From Mycobacterium conspicuum (GTDB lineage: Bacteria; Actinomycetota; Actinomycetes; Mycobacteriales; Mycobacteriaceae), in NCBI RefSeq assembly GCF_010730195.1, contig NZ_AP022613.1, forward strand, positions 1 to 64,000: a DNA stretch of 64,000 nucleotides, given 5' to 3'. A model generated the notes under the pieces. The model did not search any database, was not told where the DNA came from, and was given only the letters and a program-made list of their open reading frames with translations. Of this stretch, positions 1-12,991 are shown one piece after another; position 1 is the first letter of the stretch, and the number at the start of each line of letters is the position of its first letter. Both the position numbers and the translations under genes were made by a program.

Positions 1-3000
1 GCGTTGCCGCCGTTGCCGCCGGTCCCGCCGTTGCCGCCGTCGCCGCCGGCCTGGCCGCCGCCGATGCCGGTGCCGTACTCGTCGACGCCGGCCACGCCGT
101 TGGCGCCGTCCACACCGGCGCCGCCGTTGCCGCCGGACGCGCCGGTACCGCCGTTGCCACCGGCCCCGCCGTCGCCCGAGATCGCGCCGCCCTGGCCGCC
201 GGCGCCGCCGTTGCCGCCGGCGCCGCCGTTGCCGCCGTTGCCGCCGCTGTCGCCGGGGTTGACGCCGTTGCTGCCGATGCTGCCGGCCACGCCGTTGCCG
301 CCGTCGCCACCGCGACCGCCGTCGCCGATCGAGCCGCCGTTACCACCCGAGCCGCCGTCGCCGCCGGACGCGCCCGCGACGGTGGAGGTGTAGCCCGACC
401 CGCCCGCGCCGCCGTTGCCGGCCGGCCCGACGATTCCGGCGCCGTCGGTGCCGTCATTGCCGCCGGTGGATCCGGTGCCGCCGGTGCCGCCGCCGCCCGC
501 GGTGCCGGCGTTGCCGCCGTTGCCGCCGGTCCCGCCGGTGGTGTGGTTGGCGGTGCCAATGGCGCCCGCGCCGCCGTCGCCGGGTGTGCCGGCGTTGCCG
601 CCGTTGCCGGCGTCGCCGCCGGCGCCGGTCGCGCCGGTGCTGCCGTGGGCGGCGGTGCCGCCGGTGCCGCCGTTGCCGCCGTTGCCGCCGGTCCCGCCGT
701 TGCCGCCGTTGCCGCCGGCCTGTCCGCCGCCGATGCCGGTGCCGTACTCGTCGGCGCCGGCCACACCGTCGGCGCCGTCCACACCGGTGCCGCCGTTGCC
801 GCCGCCCCCGCCCGTGCCGCCGGCGCCCCCGGCGCCGCCGTTGCCCGAGATCGCGCCGCCCTGGCCGCCGGCGCCACCCTGGCCGCCCGAGCCGCCGTCG
901 CCGCCGTCGCCGCCGCTGTCGCCGTGGTTGACGTTACATTGCGCTGGCCGCGCTGGTGCTGCGCTGTCGCCGCCGACGCCGCCCCGGCCGCCGTCGCCGA
1001 TCGAGCCGCCGTTGCCACCGTTGCCGCCGTCGCCGCCGTCGCCGCCCGGCGCGGTCGGGCTGTAGCCCGCGCCGCCGTTGCCGCCGTTGCCGGCCGGGCC
1101 GGTTATCCCAGAGCCACTGGTGCCGCTGGCGCCGGTGGTCGAGCCGCCACCGCCGTTGCCGCCGGCACCCGCGGCGCCGGCGTTGCCGCCGGTGCCGCCG
1201 TTGCCGCCGGTGGTGTGGTTGGCGGTGCCGGTCGCGCCCGCGCCGCCGTCGCCGGGTGTGCCGGCGTTGCCGCCGTTGCCGCCGTGGCCGCCGGCCCCGG
1301 TGCTGCCGCTGTTGCCATGGGCCGCGGCGCCACCGCCGCCGCCGGCGCCACCCGTCCCGCCGGTGCCGCCGTTGCCGCCGTTGCCGCCGGCCTGGCCGCC
1401 GCCGACGCCGGTGCCGTAGGCGTCGACACCGGACACGCCGTTCGAACCGGTGACGCCGGCGCCGCCGTTGCCGCCGTTGCCGGCGTTGCCACCCGCTCCG
1501 CCGCCGCCGCCGTCACCGGAGATCGAGCCCCCCGCGCCGCCGGCACCGCCCTGACCACCCGAGCCGCCGGTCCCGCCGTTGCCGCCGCTGGAGCCCGGGT
1601 TCAGGCCGTTGGCGCCGGCCGTACCGGTGGCGCCGTCGCCGCCGGCCCCGCCGTGGCCGCCGTTGCCGACCGAGCCGCCGTTACCACCCGCGCCGCCGTT
1701 GCCGCCGGAGCCGCCCGGCGTGGTGGCGGTGTATCCGGTACCGCCGTTGCCGCCGTTCCCGGCGGGGCCGACGACGGCGGCGCCGCCGGCGCCGTCGACG
1801 CCGGTGGTGGAGCCACTCCCGCCGGTGCCACCGCTGCCCGCCGTGCCCGCGTTGCCGCCACTGCCCCCGGCCCCGCCGGTGGTGCTCGTCGCGGTGCCGG
1901 TCGCGCCGCTACCCCCGTCGCCGGGAGTGCCGGCCGCCCCGCCGTCGCCGCCGTTGCCGCCCGCGCCGTCGGTGCCCGCGGTGCCGGCGACGCTGCGCCG
2001 CCTGCGCCCGGCGCCGCCCGCCTGCCGGTGCCGCCGTCGCCGCCGTTGCCGCCGGCCTGACCGCCGCCGACGCCGGTGCCGTACTGGCTGGCCCCGGACA
2101 CGCCGTTGGCCCCGGTGACACCGGTGCCGCCGTTCCCGCCGGTGCCGCCATTGCCGCCGGCGCCCCCGGCCCCACCGTTACCGGAGATCGAACCGCCCTG
2201 ACCGCCGGCCCCGCCGGAGCCGCCCGCCCCGCCGGCGTTGCCGTTGCCGCCGCTGGCGCCCGAGCTGACGCCGTCGGCCCCGGCCGCTCCGGCAGCGCCG
2301 TTGCCGCCGACGCCGCCGGCGCCGCCGTTGCCGATCGAGCCGCCGTTACCGCCCGCACCGCCGTTGCCGCCGCTAGCGCCCGAATCGGTGGCGGTGTAGC
2401 CCGCGCCGCCCGCGCCGCCGTTGCCGGCCGGGCCGACGACACCGTCGCCGGCCGCGCCGTCACTGCCGGTGGTCGAGCCGCTGCCGCCAGTGCCGCCGGC
2501 GCCCGCGGTGCCGGCGTTGCCGCCGTTGCCGCCGGCGCCGCCGGTGATGTTGGTGGCGGTGCCGTCCGCGCCGTTGCCGCCGTCGCCCGGGGTGCCCGCC
2601 GCCCCGCCGTCGCCGCCGTCACCTCCGGCGCCGTCGGTGCCCGCGGTGCCGTGCGCCGCCGTGCCGCCGGTGCCCCCGGCGCCGCCCGCTCCGCCGGTGC
2701 CTCCATTGCCGCCGTTGCCGCCGGCCTGACCGCCGCCGACGCCGGTGCCGTACTGGTCGACGCCGGACACGCCGTTGGCCCCGGTGACCCCGGTGCCGCC
2801 GTTGCCGCCGCTGCCGCCGGTCCCACCGGCGCCGCCGGCGCCGCCACTACCGGAGATCGAGCCGCCGCGCCCGCCGGCCCCGCCGGTGCCGCCGGCGCCG
2901 CCGGACTGGCCGTTGGTGCCGCTGGAGCCGGGGTTGATGCCGTTGGCCCCGGCCGCGCCCGCCGCGCCGTTGCCGCCGACGCCGCCGGCGCCGCCGTTGC

Positions 3001-3740
3001 CGATCGACCCGCCATTGCCGCCCGCGCCGCCATTGCCGCCGCTAGCGCCCGATTCGGTGGCGGTGTAGCCGGCGCCGCCGACGCCGCCGTTGCCGGCCCG
3101 ACGACGGCCGCGCCGTCGGTGCCGTCCGCGCCGGCGGTCGAGCCGGTGCCGCCGATGCCGCCGGCGCCCGCGGTGCCGGCGTTGCCGCCGTCGCCGCCGG
3201 CCCCTGCCGGTGGGCGGCGGTGCCGTCCGCGCCGTTGCCGCCGTCGCCGGGGGTGCCGGCCGCGCCGCCGTTGCCGCCGGCGCCGCCGGCCCCCTGGCTA
3301 CCCGTGTTGCCGTGCGCCGCGGTGCCGCCGAGCCCGCCGTTGCCGCCGGCCCCGCCGACACCGCCGTTGCCGCCCGACCCGCCGGCCTGGCCGCCGCCGA
3401 TGCCGGTGCCGTACAAATCTTGTCCCGCCATGCCGTTGGTGCCTGATCGCCGGTGCTGCCGGTCTGCTGGCCGCGCCGGCACTGCCGACCCTGCCGTCTC
3501 GCTGTTACCGGCTTCGCCGCCCAGGCCGCCGGCCCCGCCGTTGCCGCCGGCGCCGCCGGCCGAACCGTTGCCGCCGCTGTCCCCGGGGTTGACGCCGTCG
3601 GCGCCGGCCACGCCGGCCGCGCCGTTGCCGCCAGCCCCGCCGTTGCCGCCGTTGCCGACCGCCCCGCCGTTGCCGCCGGCGCCGCCGTTACCGCCGGTGG
3701 CGCCCGGCGTGGTGGGGCTGTAGCCCGCACCGCCGTCGCC
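1..3740 (-). repeat. ~669-bp higher-order tandem repeat inside PGRS of gene A
   Basis: A landmark encoding YGTGxGGGQAGG recurs with its TAC/TAG triplet at 76, 745, 1417, 2082, 2751 and 3412. The spacings are 669, 672, 665, 669 and 661 bp, or about 223 codons. Second-order landmarks (GYTATESGASGG, the GSTTG-type segment, the ANGVSG segment) recur at the same period. The two spacings that are not multiples of three fall where the reading phase changes. The array reaches the left edge, so the copy number is at least five and is truncated here. Confidence 0.85.
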
Positions 3741-5630
3741 GCCGTTACCGCCCGCGGTGGCTGAGGCGCCGGACGCCCCGTGCGCACCGATGGTGGAGCC
3801 GGTGCCGCCGGCGCCGCCGGTGCCGCTGGCGCCCGGGTTGCCGCCGTTGCCGCCGGTGCCGCCGTCGACGCTGGTGGCGTCGCCGGCACCGCCGACCCCG
3901 CCGTTGCCGCCCTCGCCACCGATCCCGCCGGTGCCGCCTGCGCGGCCGGCGCCGGTAGTGCCGTCGTGGCCCATGAACAGGCCGCCCTCGCCGCCCTTGC
4001 CGCCGACGCCGCCGTCGCCGCCGCCGCCGCCGACGCCGCCGTCGCCGCCGTTGCCGCCGGTCCCGCCGGGGACCGCCCCGGGTGCACCGTCGGCGCCCTT
4101 GCCGCCGGCGCCGCCGTTTCCGCCCACGCCGCCGCTGCCGCCGACGCCGCCGTTGCCGAACAGCAGGCCGCCCCGGCCGCCGACACCACCGGAACCGCCG
4201 TCGCCCCCGGTTCCGCCGGCGCCGCCGTTGCCGTTGTTCACGCCGGCGACGCCGTTGGCACCGGTGGCGCCCACCCCACCGGTGCCGCCGTTGCCGCCGG
4301 CGCCGCCGGTGCCGAACAGGAACCCGGCGCTGCCGCCGGCCCCGCCGTCACCGCCGTCGCCGATTGCCGAGGAGCCGCCGTTGCCGCCGGCGCCGCCGGC
4401 GCCGATCAACCAGCCGGCCTTACCGCCGGCGCCACCGGTACCCCCGGCGCCGCCCTGGCCGGTGCCGCCGGTGCCGCCTTGGCCGCCGGCGCCGGCAAAC
4501 CCGCCGGCGCCGCCGCTACCGCCGTGACCGCCGTCGCCGCTGGCGCCGATGCCGCCGACGCCGCCCGCGCCGCCGGCCCCGCCGGAGAGCCAGCCGGCAT
4601 GGCTGCCGTCGCCGCCGTCACCACCGACCGCGCCGCTGCCGCCGGCCCCGCCGGCGCCGCCCGCGCCGTGGAACAGGCCGGCGTGGCCGCCGTCGCCGCC
4701 GGCGCCGCCGTCGGACGGGCCGACGCCGCCGGCCCCGCCTGCCCCGCCGTTGCCCATCACGTGCGCGTTGCCGCCGGCCCCGCCGACCGCGCCGGTCCCG
4801 GTGGGGCTGGTGTTGGCGCCGCCGGCCCCGCCGGCACCGCCGTTGCCGTAGAGGAATCCGCTGCTGCCGCCGACGCCGCCGGCGCCGCCGCTGGCCCCGG
4901 ATCCGCCGGCCCCGCCGGCCCCGCCGTTGCCCACCAGCCAGGAGCGGCCGCCGACCCCGCCGGCGCCGCCCACTCCGCTGGCTCCGGTCTCGGCGCCGCC
5001 GGCGCCGCCGGACCCGCCGGCGCCGTACAGCAACCCGCCGTTGCCGCCGGCCCCGCCGGCGCCGCCGTTGCCGGTCGCCGACGAGACTCCACCCGCACCA
5101 CCGGAGCCGCCATGGCCGATCAACCCGGCGGACCCGCCGGCGCCGCCGGCCTGGCCGACGGCGCCCGACCCGCCGTTGCCGCCATTGCCGACGATCCACC
5201 CGCCGGCACCGCCGGCCTGTCCGGTTCCCGCGGCGCCATCAGCGCCGTTGCCCACCAGTGGGCGGCCGGTCAGCATCTCCCACGGCGAAAACCACTGCAT
5301 CTGCGACGCGGCCTGCTCGGCGGCCGCCAGCGGTCCCATCGTCTGGGCGTTGGCTGCCTCGGCGGTCGCGTACGCGCCGCCCGCGCTGCTCAATGCGTGG
5401 GTGAACTGGCTGTGGAAGGCCGCGGCTTGCGCGCTGAGGGCGTGGAACTCCTGCGCGTGGGTGCCGAACAGTGCCGCGATGGCGGTCGATACTTCGTCTT
5501 CGGCGGCCGCCAGAAGGTTTGTCGTGGAGCCCGCGGCGGCCGTGTTGGCGGCCTGAAGCGTCGAGCCGATGCCCGTCAGATCCGCGGCTGCTGCCGACAA
5601 TATCTGCGGCGTCGTTCCCAGGTACGACAT
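1..5630 (-). CDS. PE_PGRS family protein A, 3' end outside the window, frameshifted
   Basis: The start ATG is at 5630 and the gene reads leftward. Residues 1-~95 form a PE domain (starts MSYLGTTPQ, with the conserved LLAAAEDEVS segment). A linker ending in GRPLVGNGADG follows, then thousands of bases of GGxGGNGG repeats. Family knowledge: PE proteins are exported by ESX-5-type secretion and the PGRS part is cell-surface or secreted; no reaction is known. The first open frame ends at 3042. The glycine-rich phase then changes near 3205, 3090 and 1985, after which the original phase is restored to the left edge. A short out-of-phase patch lies at about 3440-3490. Near 3090 a 4-base loss is visible against sister repeat units. 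These shifts may be real decay or sequencing errors in GC-rich DNA. No C-terminus is visible. The upstream region is shared with the neighbouring gene. Confidence 0.85.
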
Positions 5631-5806
5631 GTGGAGACCACCCCAATAGCTCAAGCACGACCGATCACGTCGTGCACGTGGCCCCCGTCACGACACCGCC
5701 GGTATCGGCGGGCAGGTTTGAACGATATCCGATCGCATACCGCGTTTCTGCCAAAAGTGCCCTATTTCATCCAAATAGTTTCGATAACCCGCCGTGACCA
5801 CACTCT
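5631..5806 (-). promoter_or_regulatory. Upstream region of PE_PGRS A, paralogous to 8626-8806
   Basis: About 175 bp upstream of the start codon align with the region upstream of the next PE_PGRS gene. Shared blocks include TGGAGACCACCCC, TAGCTCAAGCACGAC, CGTGGCCCCCGT, GAACGATA and CCACACTC. An inverted repeat GCACGAC-N7-GTCGTGC lies at 5655-5675, 25-45 bp before the start codon. The spacer sequence differs between the two genes while both arms are kept. That suggests a protein-binding site or an mRNA hairpin, and no regulator can be named. The rest of the 5631-5950 gap is relatively AT-rich and holds no gene; a terminator hairpin lies at its right side. Confidence 0.6.
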
Positions 5807-5875
5807 AAATAATCCTCTGTGTGCAAAATCACATCGAACCACGCGTTTAGCCGCAGGTTAGGGCGCACACGGTAT

Positions 5876-5910
5876 GAAGCCGGCTTAAGCGTTTCGCCTA
5901 AGCCGGCTTC
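5876..5910 (-). terminator. Stem-loop downstream of PE_PGRS B
   Basis: There is a perfect 12-bp inverted repeat (GAAGCCGGCTTA at 5876-5887, its complement at 5899-5910) with an 11-nt loop. It lies 40-75 nt past the stop codon of the gene ending at 5951. No T-run follows, which is usual for mycobacterial terminators. Confidence 0.65.
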
Positions 5911-5950
5911 GTCGCAGGGCTGAAGAGCCGGGAAACTACATAGGTGCAGG

Positions 5951-8625
<2,675 letters not shown>

Positions 8626-8806
8626 GTGGAGACCACCCCAACTAGCTCAAGCACGACCCAAGTGAGTCGTGCGCGTGGCCCCCGTTACGATCCCGCCTGC
8701 TCGGCAAGCAGGTACGAACGATAGCCGATTACATACCGGATTACTTGTCCATTGTCCGAAATCATTCGAAATGTCTCGATACGTCTACTACACCACACTC
8801 GACGTC
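8626..8806 (-). promoter_or_regulatory. Upstream region of PE_PGRS B, paralogous to 5631-5806
   Basis: This is the sister copy of the region upstream of PE_PGRS A. It keeps the inverted repeat GCACGAC (8651-8657), 8-nt spacer, GTCGTGC (8666-8672). Similarity fades near 8806, which marks the duplication boundary. The remaining bases up to 8884 hold nothing else I can recognise beyond the 5' flank of the rightward CoA-transferase gene. Confidence 0.6.
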
Positions 8807-8884
8807 CGGCCGCCCGCGCCGCCCGGGCGCTGGGTTTCCCGAACTCGGTGTCGTCGCGGTCGGTTGGCGCACGATGGTGGGGTG

Positions 8885-10069
8885 GTGAGCTCGACGCCGA
8901 CCCCGTCGGTCCGCAACTGGGGCAGCAGCGGGCTGGCCTTCTTGACCGGCCGGCCCGACGGGCCCGCCGACTTCTCCCGCGCGAACGTGTTGGATCGCGC
9001 CGAGCGAGTCGTCGCCGACGCGGCCATGCTGCTGGCCGGCCGGGCCGCCCTGCTGGAGCTGCGCCGCGGCGGCCGGGTGTCGGCCGGCGGCGCCACCCGG
9101 TTGCTGGCGGCCCGCGACGGCTGGTGCGCGATCACGCTGTCCCGTCCCGACGACGTCGCGGCCGTCCCGGCGCTGCTGCACGCCGACGACGTCCCGGCCA
9201 ACCCGTGGCCGACGCTGCAGCGCTGGGTCGCGGCCCAGCCGGTGGCCGCGGTCGTCGAGCGGGCCGGGCTGCTCGACATCCCGGCGGCCGCGCTGGGCGA
9301 GGCGGCCGCCACCGCACCGCGGATACGTCCGCTCGGGCCCAAGGCGCCCACGGCGCCCAAGGCGCCCGAGCCGCTTAACACCGGCCTGCTGGTGGCCGAT
9401 CTGTCGTCGATGTGGGCGGGCCCGCTGTGCGGGCACCTGCTGGCCCGCTCGGGAGCCACGGTCGTCAAGGTCGAAAGCCCAAGCCGCCCGGACGGCACCC
9501 GGGCCGGCGAGCGCGGGTTCTTCGACTGGATCAACACCGGCAAGCTTTCCTACTGCGTCGATTTCGACCGCCAGGTGAACGAGCTGCGCGCACTGCTGGC
9601 CGTCGCCGACGTCGTCATCGAGGGCTCCCGGCCGGCGGCACTGGCGCGCCGCGGGCTCGGGCCGAAGGACATCGAGCCCCGCGCCGGCCGAATCTGGCTG
9701 CGGATCGCCGGCCATGACGGGTGCCCGGGCCGCCCGGCGTTCGGCGACGACGCCGCGGTGGCCGGCGGCCTGGTCGGCGGCAGCGCAGGCAACCCGGTGT
9801 TCTGCGGCGACGCCATCGCCGACCCGCTCACCGGGCTGGCGGCCGCCCAGGCGGTGAACGAATCGCGGGGCCGCGGCGGCGGCGAGCTGATCGAGGTGTC
9901 GCTGGCCGCGGTCGCCGCCAGCTACGCCGCGCTGCCGACGATCCCGAACTGCGACCACCCCGCCCCGGCGCCGACCATCCCGCCGGCGGCCAAGCCGGCG
10001 TCCGAGCTCGGCGCCGACAACGACGCCGTGCGGCGGCTGATCGCCGAAAGACGCTGCCTGCCATGCTGA
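8885..10069 (+). CDS. CaiB/BaiF family III CoA-transferase
   Basis: Predicted 394 aa. Family III CoA-transferases move CoA between carboxylic acids. The recognisable core starts near residue 160: VADLSSMWAGPLCGHLLARSG, then VVKVESPSRPDGTR, FFDWINTGK, and VVIEGSRPAALARRGLG. The first ~155 residues are less typical, and the C-terminus ends soon after the core (PTIPNCDHPAP), so it may be a divergent member with altered substrate. The substrate cannot be read from the sequence. The start is GTG 8885; GTG 8882 is equally possible because no clear ribosome binding site is seen. The stop overlaps the next start by 7 bp, so it forms an operon with the amidohydrolase. Confidence 0.8.
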   Translation: MSSTPTPSVRNWGSSGLAFLTGRPDGPADFSRANVLDRAERVVADAAMLLAGRAALLELRRGGRVSAGGATRLLAARDGWCAITLSRPDDVAAVPALLHADDVPANPWPTLQRWVAAQPVAAVVERAGLLDIPAAALGEAAATAPRIRPLGPKAPTAPKAPEPLNTGLLVADLSSMWAGPLCGHLLARSGATVVKVESPSRPDGTRAGERGFFDWINTGKLSYCVDFDRQVNELRALLAVADVVIEGSRPAALARRGLGPKDIEPRAGRIWLRIAGHDGCPGRPAFGDDAAVAGGLVGGSAGNPVFCGDAIADPLTGLAAAQAVNESRGRGGGELIEVSLAAVAASYAALPTIPNCDHPAPAPTIPPAAKPASELGADNDAVRRLIAERRCLPC

Positions 10070-11367
10070 TTCGCCGGGCCACCCTGCTCGACGGCACCGT
10101 CACCGACATCCGGGTCGGCGCGCAGATCGACGAGGTGGGCGACAACCTCGCCGTGCGGCCGGGGGAGGGGCTGCTCGACGCGGGCGGTGGCACGGTGCTG
10201 CCCGGGTTGCACGACCATCACGTGCATATCCGCTCGGCGGCCTCCGCGTTGTATTCGTTCAGCGTCGGCCCACCCGGAGTGAGCACCAAAGGCGAACTGG
10301 CACAGATACTCTCGAACGCCACCCCGGGCCCCGACGGCTGGATCCGCGCCGTCGGCTATCACGAGTCGGTGGCCGGGGACCTGGACCGGACCGCGCTGGA
10401 CGCCGTCGTGCCGCACATCCCCGTCCGCATTCAGCACCGCAGCGGCGCGCTGTGGATCCTCAACACCGCCGCGCTGGGCCGGGTCGGGCTGCCCGAGCAT
10501 CCCGACGGACGCCTGCGCAGCGCCGACCGCGGCTGGTCGGAGGCGCTGGCGCGGCGCGAGTCCGACCTGGCCGAGCTCAGCCGCCGCATCACCGCGACCG
10601 GCGTCACCGGCGTCACCGACGCCACCCCCGACCTCGACGCCGACGACATGGTCGCGCTGATGGTGGCGCACCGCCGCGGTGAGTTCCGGCCGCGGCCGCA
10701 CTTCCTCGCGCCGGGCAAGATGATCCTGCACGACGACCGCCTGGACCTGGACGCGCTGATCGACTGGATCACCTTGCGGCACAACGCAAATCAACCGGTG
10801 GCGGTGCACTGCGTCACCACCGCCCAACTCGTCGTGACCATCGCGGCGCTGCGGGCCGCGGGCGGTCATCAGCGCGACCGCATCGAGCACGCCGCGCTGG
10901 TGCCCGACGAGAACCTGGACGACCTGGCCGAGTTGGGCGTCACCGTGGTGACCCAGCCCAACTTCGTCGCCGAGCGCGGCGATCAGTACCTCACCGACGT
11001 CCCGGCCGCCGAGCACCCGCAGCTGTGGCGGGTGGCATCACTGCTGAACGCGGCGGTGCCGGTGGCGCTGTCCACCGACATGCCCTTTGGGCACGGCGAC
11101 CCGTGGACGGCGATGCGCGCTGCGGTGCACCGCACCACCGTCAGCGGCGCCGTCCTCAACGACGGTGAATGTGTCTCGGCGCGAACGGCTTTGACGATGT
11201 TTTTGGGACGGCCGGATCGGCCGGGCCTACCGCGGTCGGTGGCACCGGGGCAGCCGGGGGATCTGTGCGTGCTGACCGAGCCGCCGGACACGGCGCTGGC
11301 CGAGCTGGACGCCGGCCTGGTGGCCGCCACCGTCATCGCAGGCGAGCTGGTCTATTTCGCGATGTGA
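10063..11367 (+). CDS. Amidohydrolase family protein (amidohydrolase 3 type)
   Basis: Predicted 434 aa. It has the metal-dependent hydrolase layout: an N-terminal small beta domain, the metal motif HDHHVHIRS near residue 50, a TIM-barrel core with VAVHCVTTAQ and RIEHAALVPDENL, and a C-terminal STDMPFGHGDPW segment followed by the GQPGDLCVL strand of the composite beta domain. Members hydrolyse amides or related C-N bonds on small molecules; the substrate is unknown. ATG 10063 overlaps the CoA-transferase stop, indicating translational coupling and possibly a shared catabolic route. The 3' end overlaps the convergent lipW gene by 16 bp. Confidence 0.82.
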   Translation: MLIRRATLLDGTVTDIRVGAQIDEVGDNLAVRPGEGLLDAGGGTVLPGLHDHHVHIRSAASALYSFSVGPPGVSTKGELAQILSNATPGPDGWIRAVGYHESVAGDLDRTALDAVVPHIPVRIQHRSGALWILNTAALGRVGLPEHPDGRLRSADRGWSEALARRESDLAELSRRITATGVTGVTDATPDLDADDMVALMVAHRRGEFRPRPHFLAPGKMILHDDRLDLDALIDWITLRHNANQPVAVHCVTTAQLVVTIAALRAAGGHQRDRIEHAALVPDENLDDLAELGVTVVTQPNFVAERGDQYLTDVPAAEHPQLWRVASLLNAAVPVALSTDMPFGHGDPWTAMRAAVHRTTVSGAVLNDGECVSARTALTMFLGRPDRPGLPRSVAPGQPGDLCVLTEPPDTALAELDAGLVAATVIAGELVYFAM

Positions 11368-12239
11368 GAAAGCGCCGCGTCCAAAGCCTGGCACTGACTG
11401 TCGAAAAACCGTTGTGCCACCGGCGTTTTCGCTGCCCAGATGTCGAAGCCATGGAAGGCGCCGGGCACCACCTCGACCTCGCACGGCACACCCGCGGCCC
11501 TCAGCCGCTCGGCGTAGGCCAGATCTTCGTCGTGGAACAACTCGTTGGTGCCCACGCCGATCCACGCCGGCGGCAGGCCGCCGAGATCGTCGCGCCGCGC
11601 CGGCACCGCGACCCGCGGGTCGGCGGCACCGAGATAGGCGCTCCAGCCGAAGCGGTTGGCGCGCGGGTTCCACAGCCGGTAGCCCGCCTTGTCGGCGGTC
11701 GCCGCGCTGCGGTCGTCGAGCATCGGATACACCAGCAACTGAAAAGCCGGCGTGAACCCGTGATCGCGCGCCCACAGGGCCAGCGCGGCGGCCAGCCCGC
11801 CGCCGGCACTGGCGCCGCCGATCGCCACCCGCGCCGAGTCCACCCCGGGCAGCCCGGCCAGCCAGGTCAACGCGGCATAGCAATCCTGCAGCGCCGCGGG
11901 ATACGGATGTTCGGGGGCCAGCCGGTATTCCACCGACGCGACCGTGATGCCCAGCCTGGTAGCGAACCGCGCGCACAACCGGTCGTCCATCTCGGCGCTG
12001 CCGATCACGTAGCCGCCGCCGTGAATCCACAGCAGCGCCGGGGCGGGGCCGGCTCCATGAGCCGCCCGGAACAGGCGCACGCCGACCCCGGACCCCAGGG
12101 TGAGCACTTCGGCGCCGCTCGACGAGCCGCCGCGAAACCTCACCTTCGACATGGCCCGCATCAACGGCAGAACGCGGGGACCCATCGTGCGTCGTGGGGC
12201 GAAGCGGGCGGCGCGCCGCAGATCGGGATGAAAATCCAT
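11352..12239 (-). CDS. lipW: Alpha/beta-hydrolase esterase LipW-like
   Basis: Predicted 295 aa, of the hormone-sensitive-lipase (alpha/beta hydrolase fold-3) family. The oxyanion motif HGGG follows LLWI. The nucleophile elbow is GGASAGG with Ser ~144. Candidate acid and base are in the FHDEDLAYAERL and PGAFHGFDIW segments. It probably hydrolyses short acyl esters in the cytoplasm or at the membrane; no signal peptide is seen. The ATG at 12239 (MDFHPDLRR) was chosen because family members begin with HPDLR; a longer frame to 12278 exists. Length and position (followed by Rv0218/Rv0219-like genes and lipC) match Rv0217c. Confidence 0.85.
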   Translation of the reverse strand: MDFHPDLRRAARFAPRRTMGPRVLPLMRAMSKVRFRGGSSSGAEVLTLGSGVGVRLFRAAHGAGPAPALLWIHGGGYVIGSAEMDDRLCARFATRLGITVASVEYRLAPEHPYPAALQDCYAALTWLAGLPGVDSARVAIGGASAGGGLAAALALWARDHGFTPAFQLLVYPMLDDRSAATADKAGYRLWNPRANRFGWSAYLGAADPRVAVPARRDDLGGLPPAWIGVGTNELFHDEDLAYAERLRAAGVPCEVEVVPGAFHGFDIWAAKTPVAQRFFDSQCQALDAALSHIAK

Positions 12240-12349
12240 ACTCGACACCGATCCAGTATGCGTCGGGCACCGAATCATCTACCGCGGGCCCGCGACGGGC
12301 CCGCAACGAACTCGGTGTATCGGATTGAGGAGCAGGGTAGAGGCTTGGC

Positions 12350-12991
12350 ATGTCGGGACATCTCTACGATCGGGCGTTGGACGGCGAGCGATGTTGGATC
12401 CGGCACGAGGACGGCGCGGTCCGTCCGCTGCCGGCGCAGCGCTGGCTCGCCGAGTGCCGCGACGAAGACTCCACGGATGAACCTTTCGACGACGCCGTGA
12501 CGCAGATGTGCGCCGCGCCGACCATCGAACTCGGCTGCGGCCCGGCCCGGTTGGTCGCGCGGCTGATTAGGCGCGGGATCCCCGCGCTCGGCATCGACCG
12601 ATCCGCCACCGCCATCCGGCTGGCCGGTCGCGGCGGGGCGCCGGCCCTGCTCGGCGACGTGTTCGAGCCGCTGCCCGGCACGGGTCACTGGCAGACGGTG
12701 CTGCTGGTCGACGGCAACATCGGCCTCGGCGGCGACCCGCGCCGAATCCTGCGCCGCGCCGCCGAATTGCTGTGTTGCGGCGGGCGCTGCGTGGCCGAAT
12801 TCGACGCCGAAGCCGTCGGCGTCCGGTCGCACTGGGTGCGACTGGAGTCGGCTTCCGACGTCGGGCCGTGGTTCCGCTGGGCATCGGTCGGTGTGGACAG
12901 CGCCGCGACGCTGGCCGGCCAGGTCGGCCTGACGCTCACCGGTGTGCGCCTGGTCGGCGGCCGGGTGGTCGCGGATCTGGCGGCCCTGTGA
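12350..12991 (+). CDS. SAM-dependent methyltransferase, class I
   Basis: Predicted 213 aa. SAM-binding motif I is seen as TIELGCGPARLV at about residues 62-73, with an acidic residue at the end of the next strand (GIDRSATAIRLA). Later motifs (LLVDGNIGLGG, GGRCVAEFDAE) fit a compact Rossmann methyltransferase. The substrate is unknown. Its stop overlaps the GTG start of the molybdopterin oxidoreductase by 4 bp (GTGA), so the two are coupled. It may modify a product linked to that redox pair; this is inference. I do not recall a counterpart at this position in M. tuberculosis. Confidence 0.78.
   Translation: MSGHLYDRALDGERCWIRHEDGAVRPLPAQRWLAECRDEDSTDEPFDDAVTQMCAAPTIELGCGPARLVARLIRRGIPALGIDRSATAIRLAGRGGAPALLGDVFEPLPGTGHWQTVLLVDGNIGLGGDPRRILRRAAELLCCGGRCVAEFDAEAVGVRSHWVRLESASDVGPWFRWASVGVDSAATLAGQVGLTLTGVRLVGGRVVADLAAL

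Noticed and set aside
928..962. Short non-PGRS stretch within PE_PGRS A
   Set aside because: It breaks the Gly pattern for only about 12 codons and keeps the flanking phase. It is too short to be an insertion element, so it was treated as local divergence or error.
4..4527. Long plus-strand proline-, alanine- or arginine-rich open frames opposite the PE_PGRS genes
   Set aside because: They are mirror images of GGxGGN repeats in GC-rich DNA and lack ribosome binding sites or family motifs. The same pattern occurs opposite every PGRS gene (for example 6095-8724, 20195-27377).
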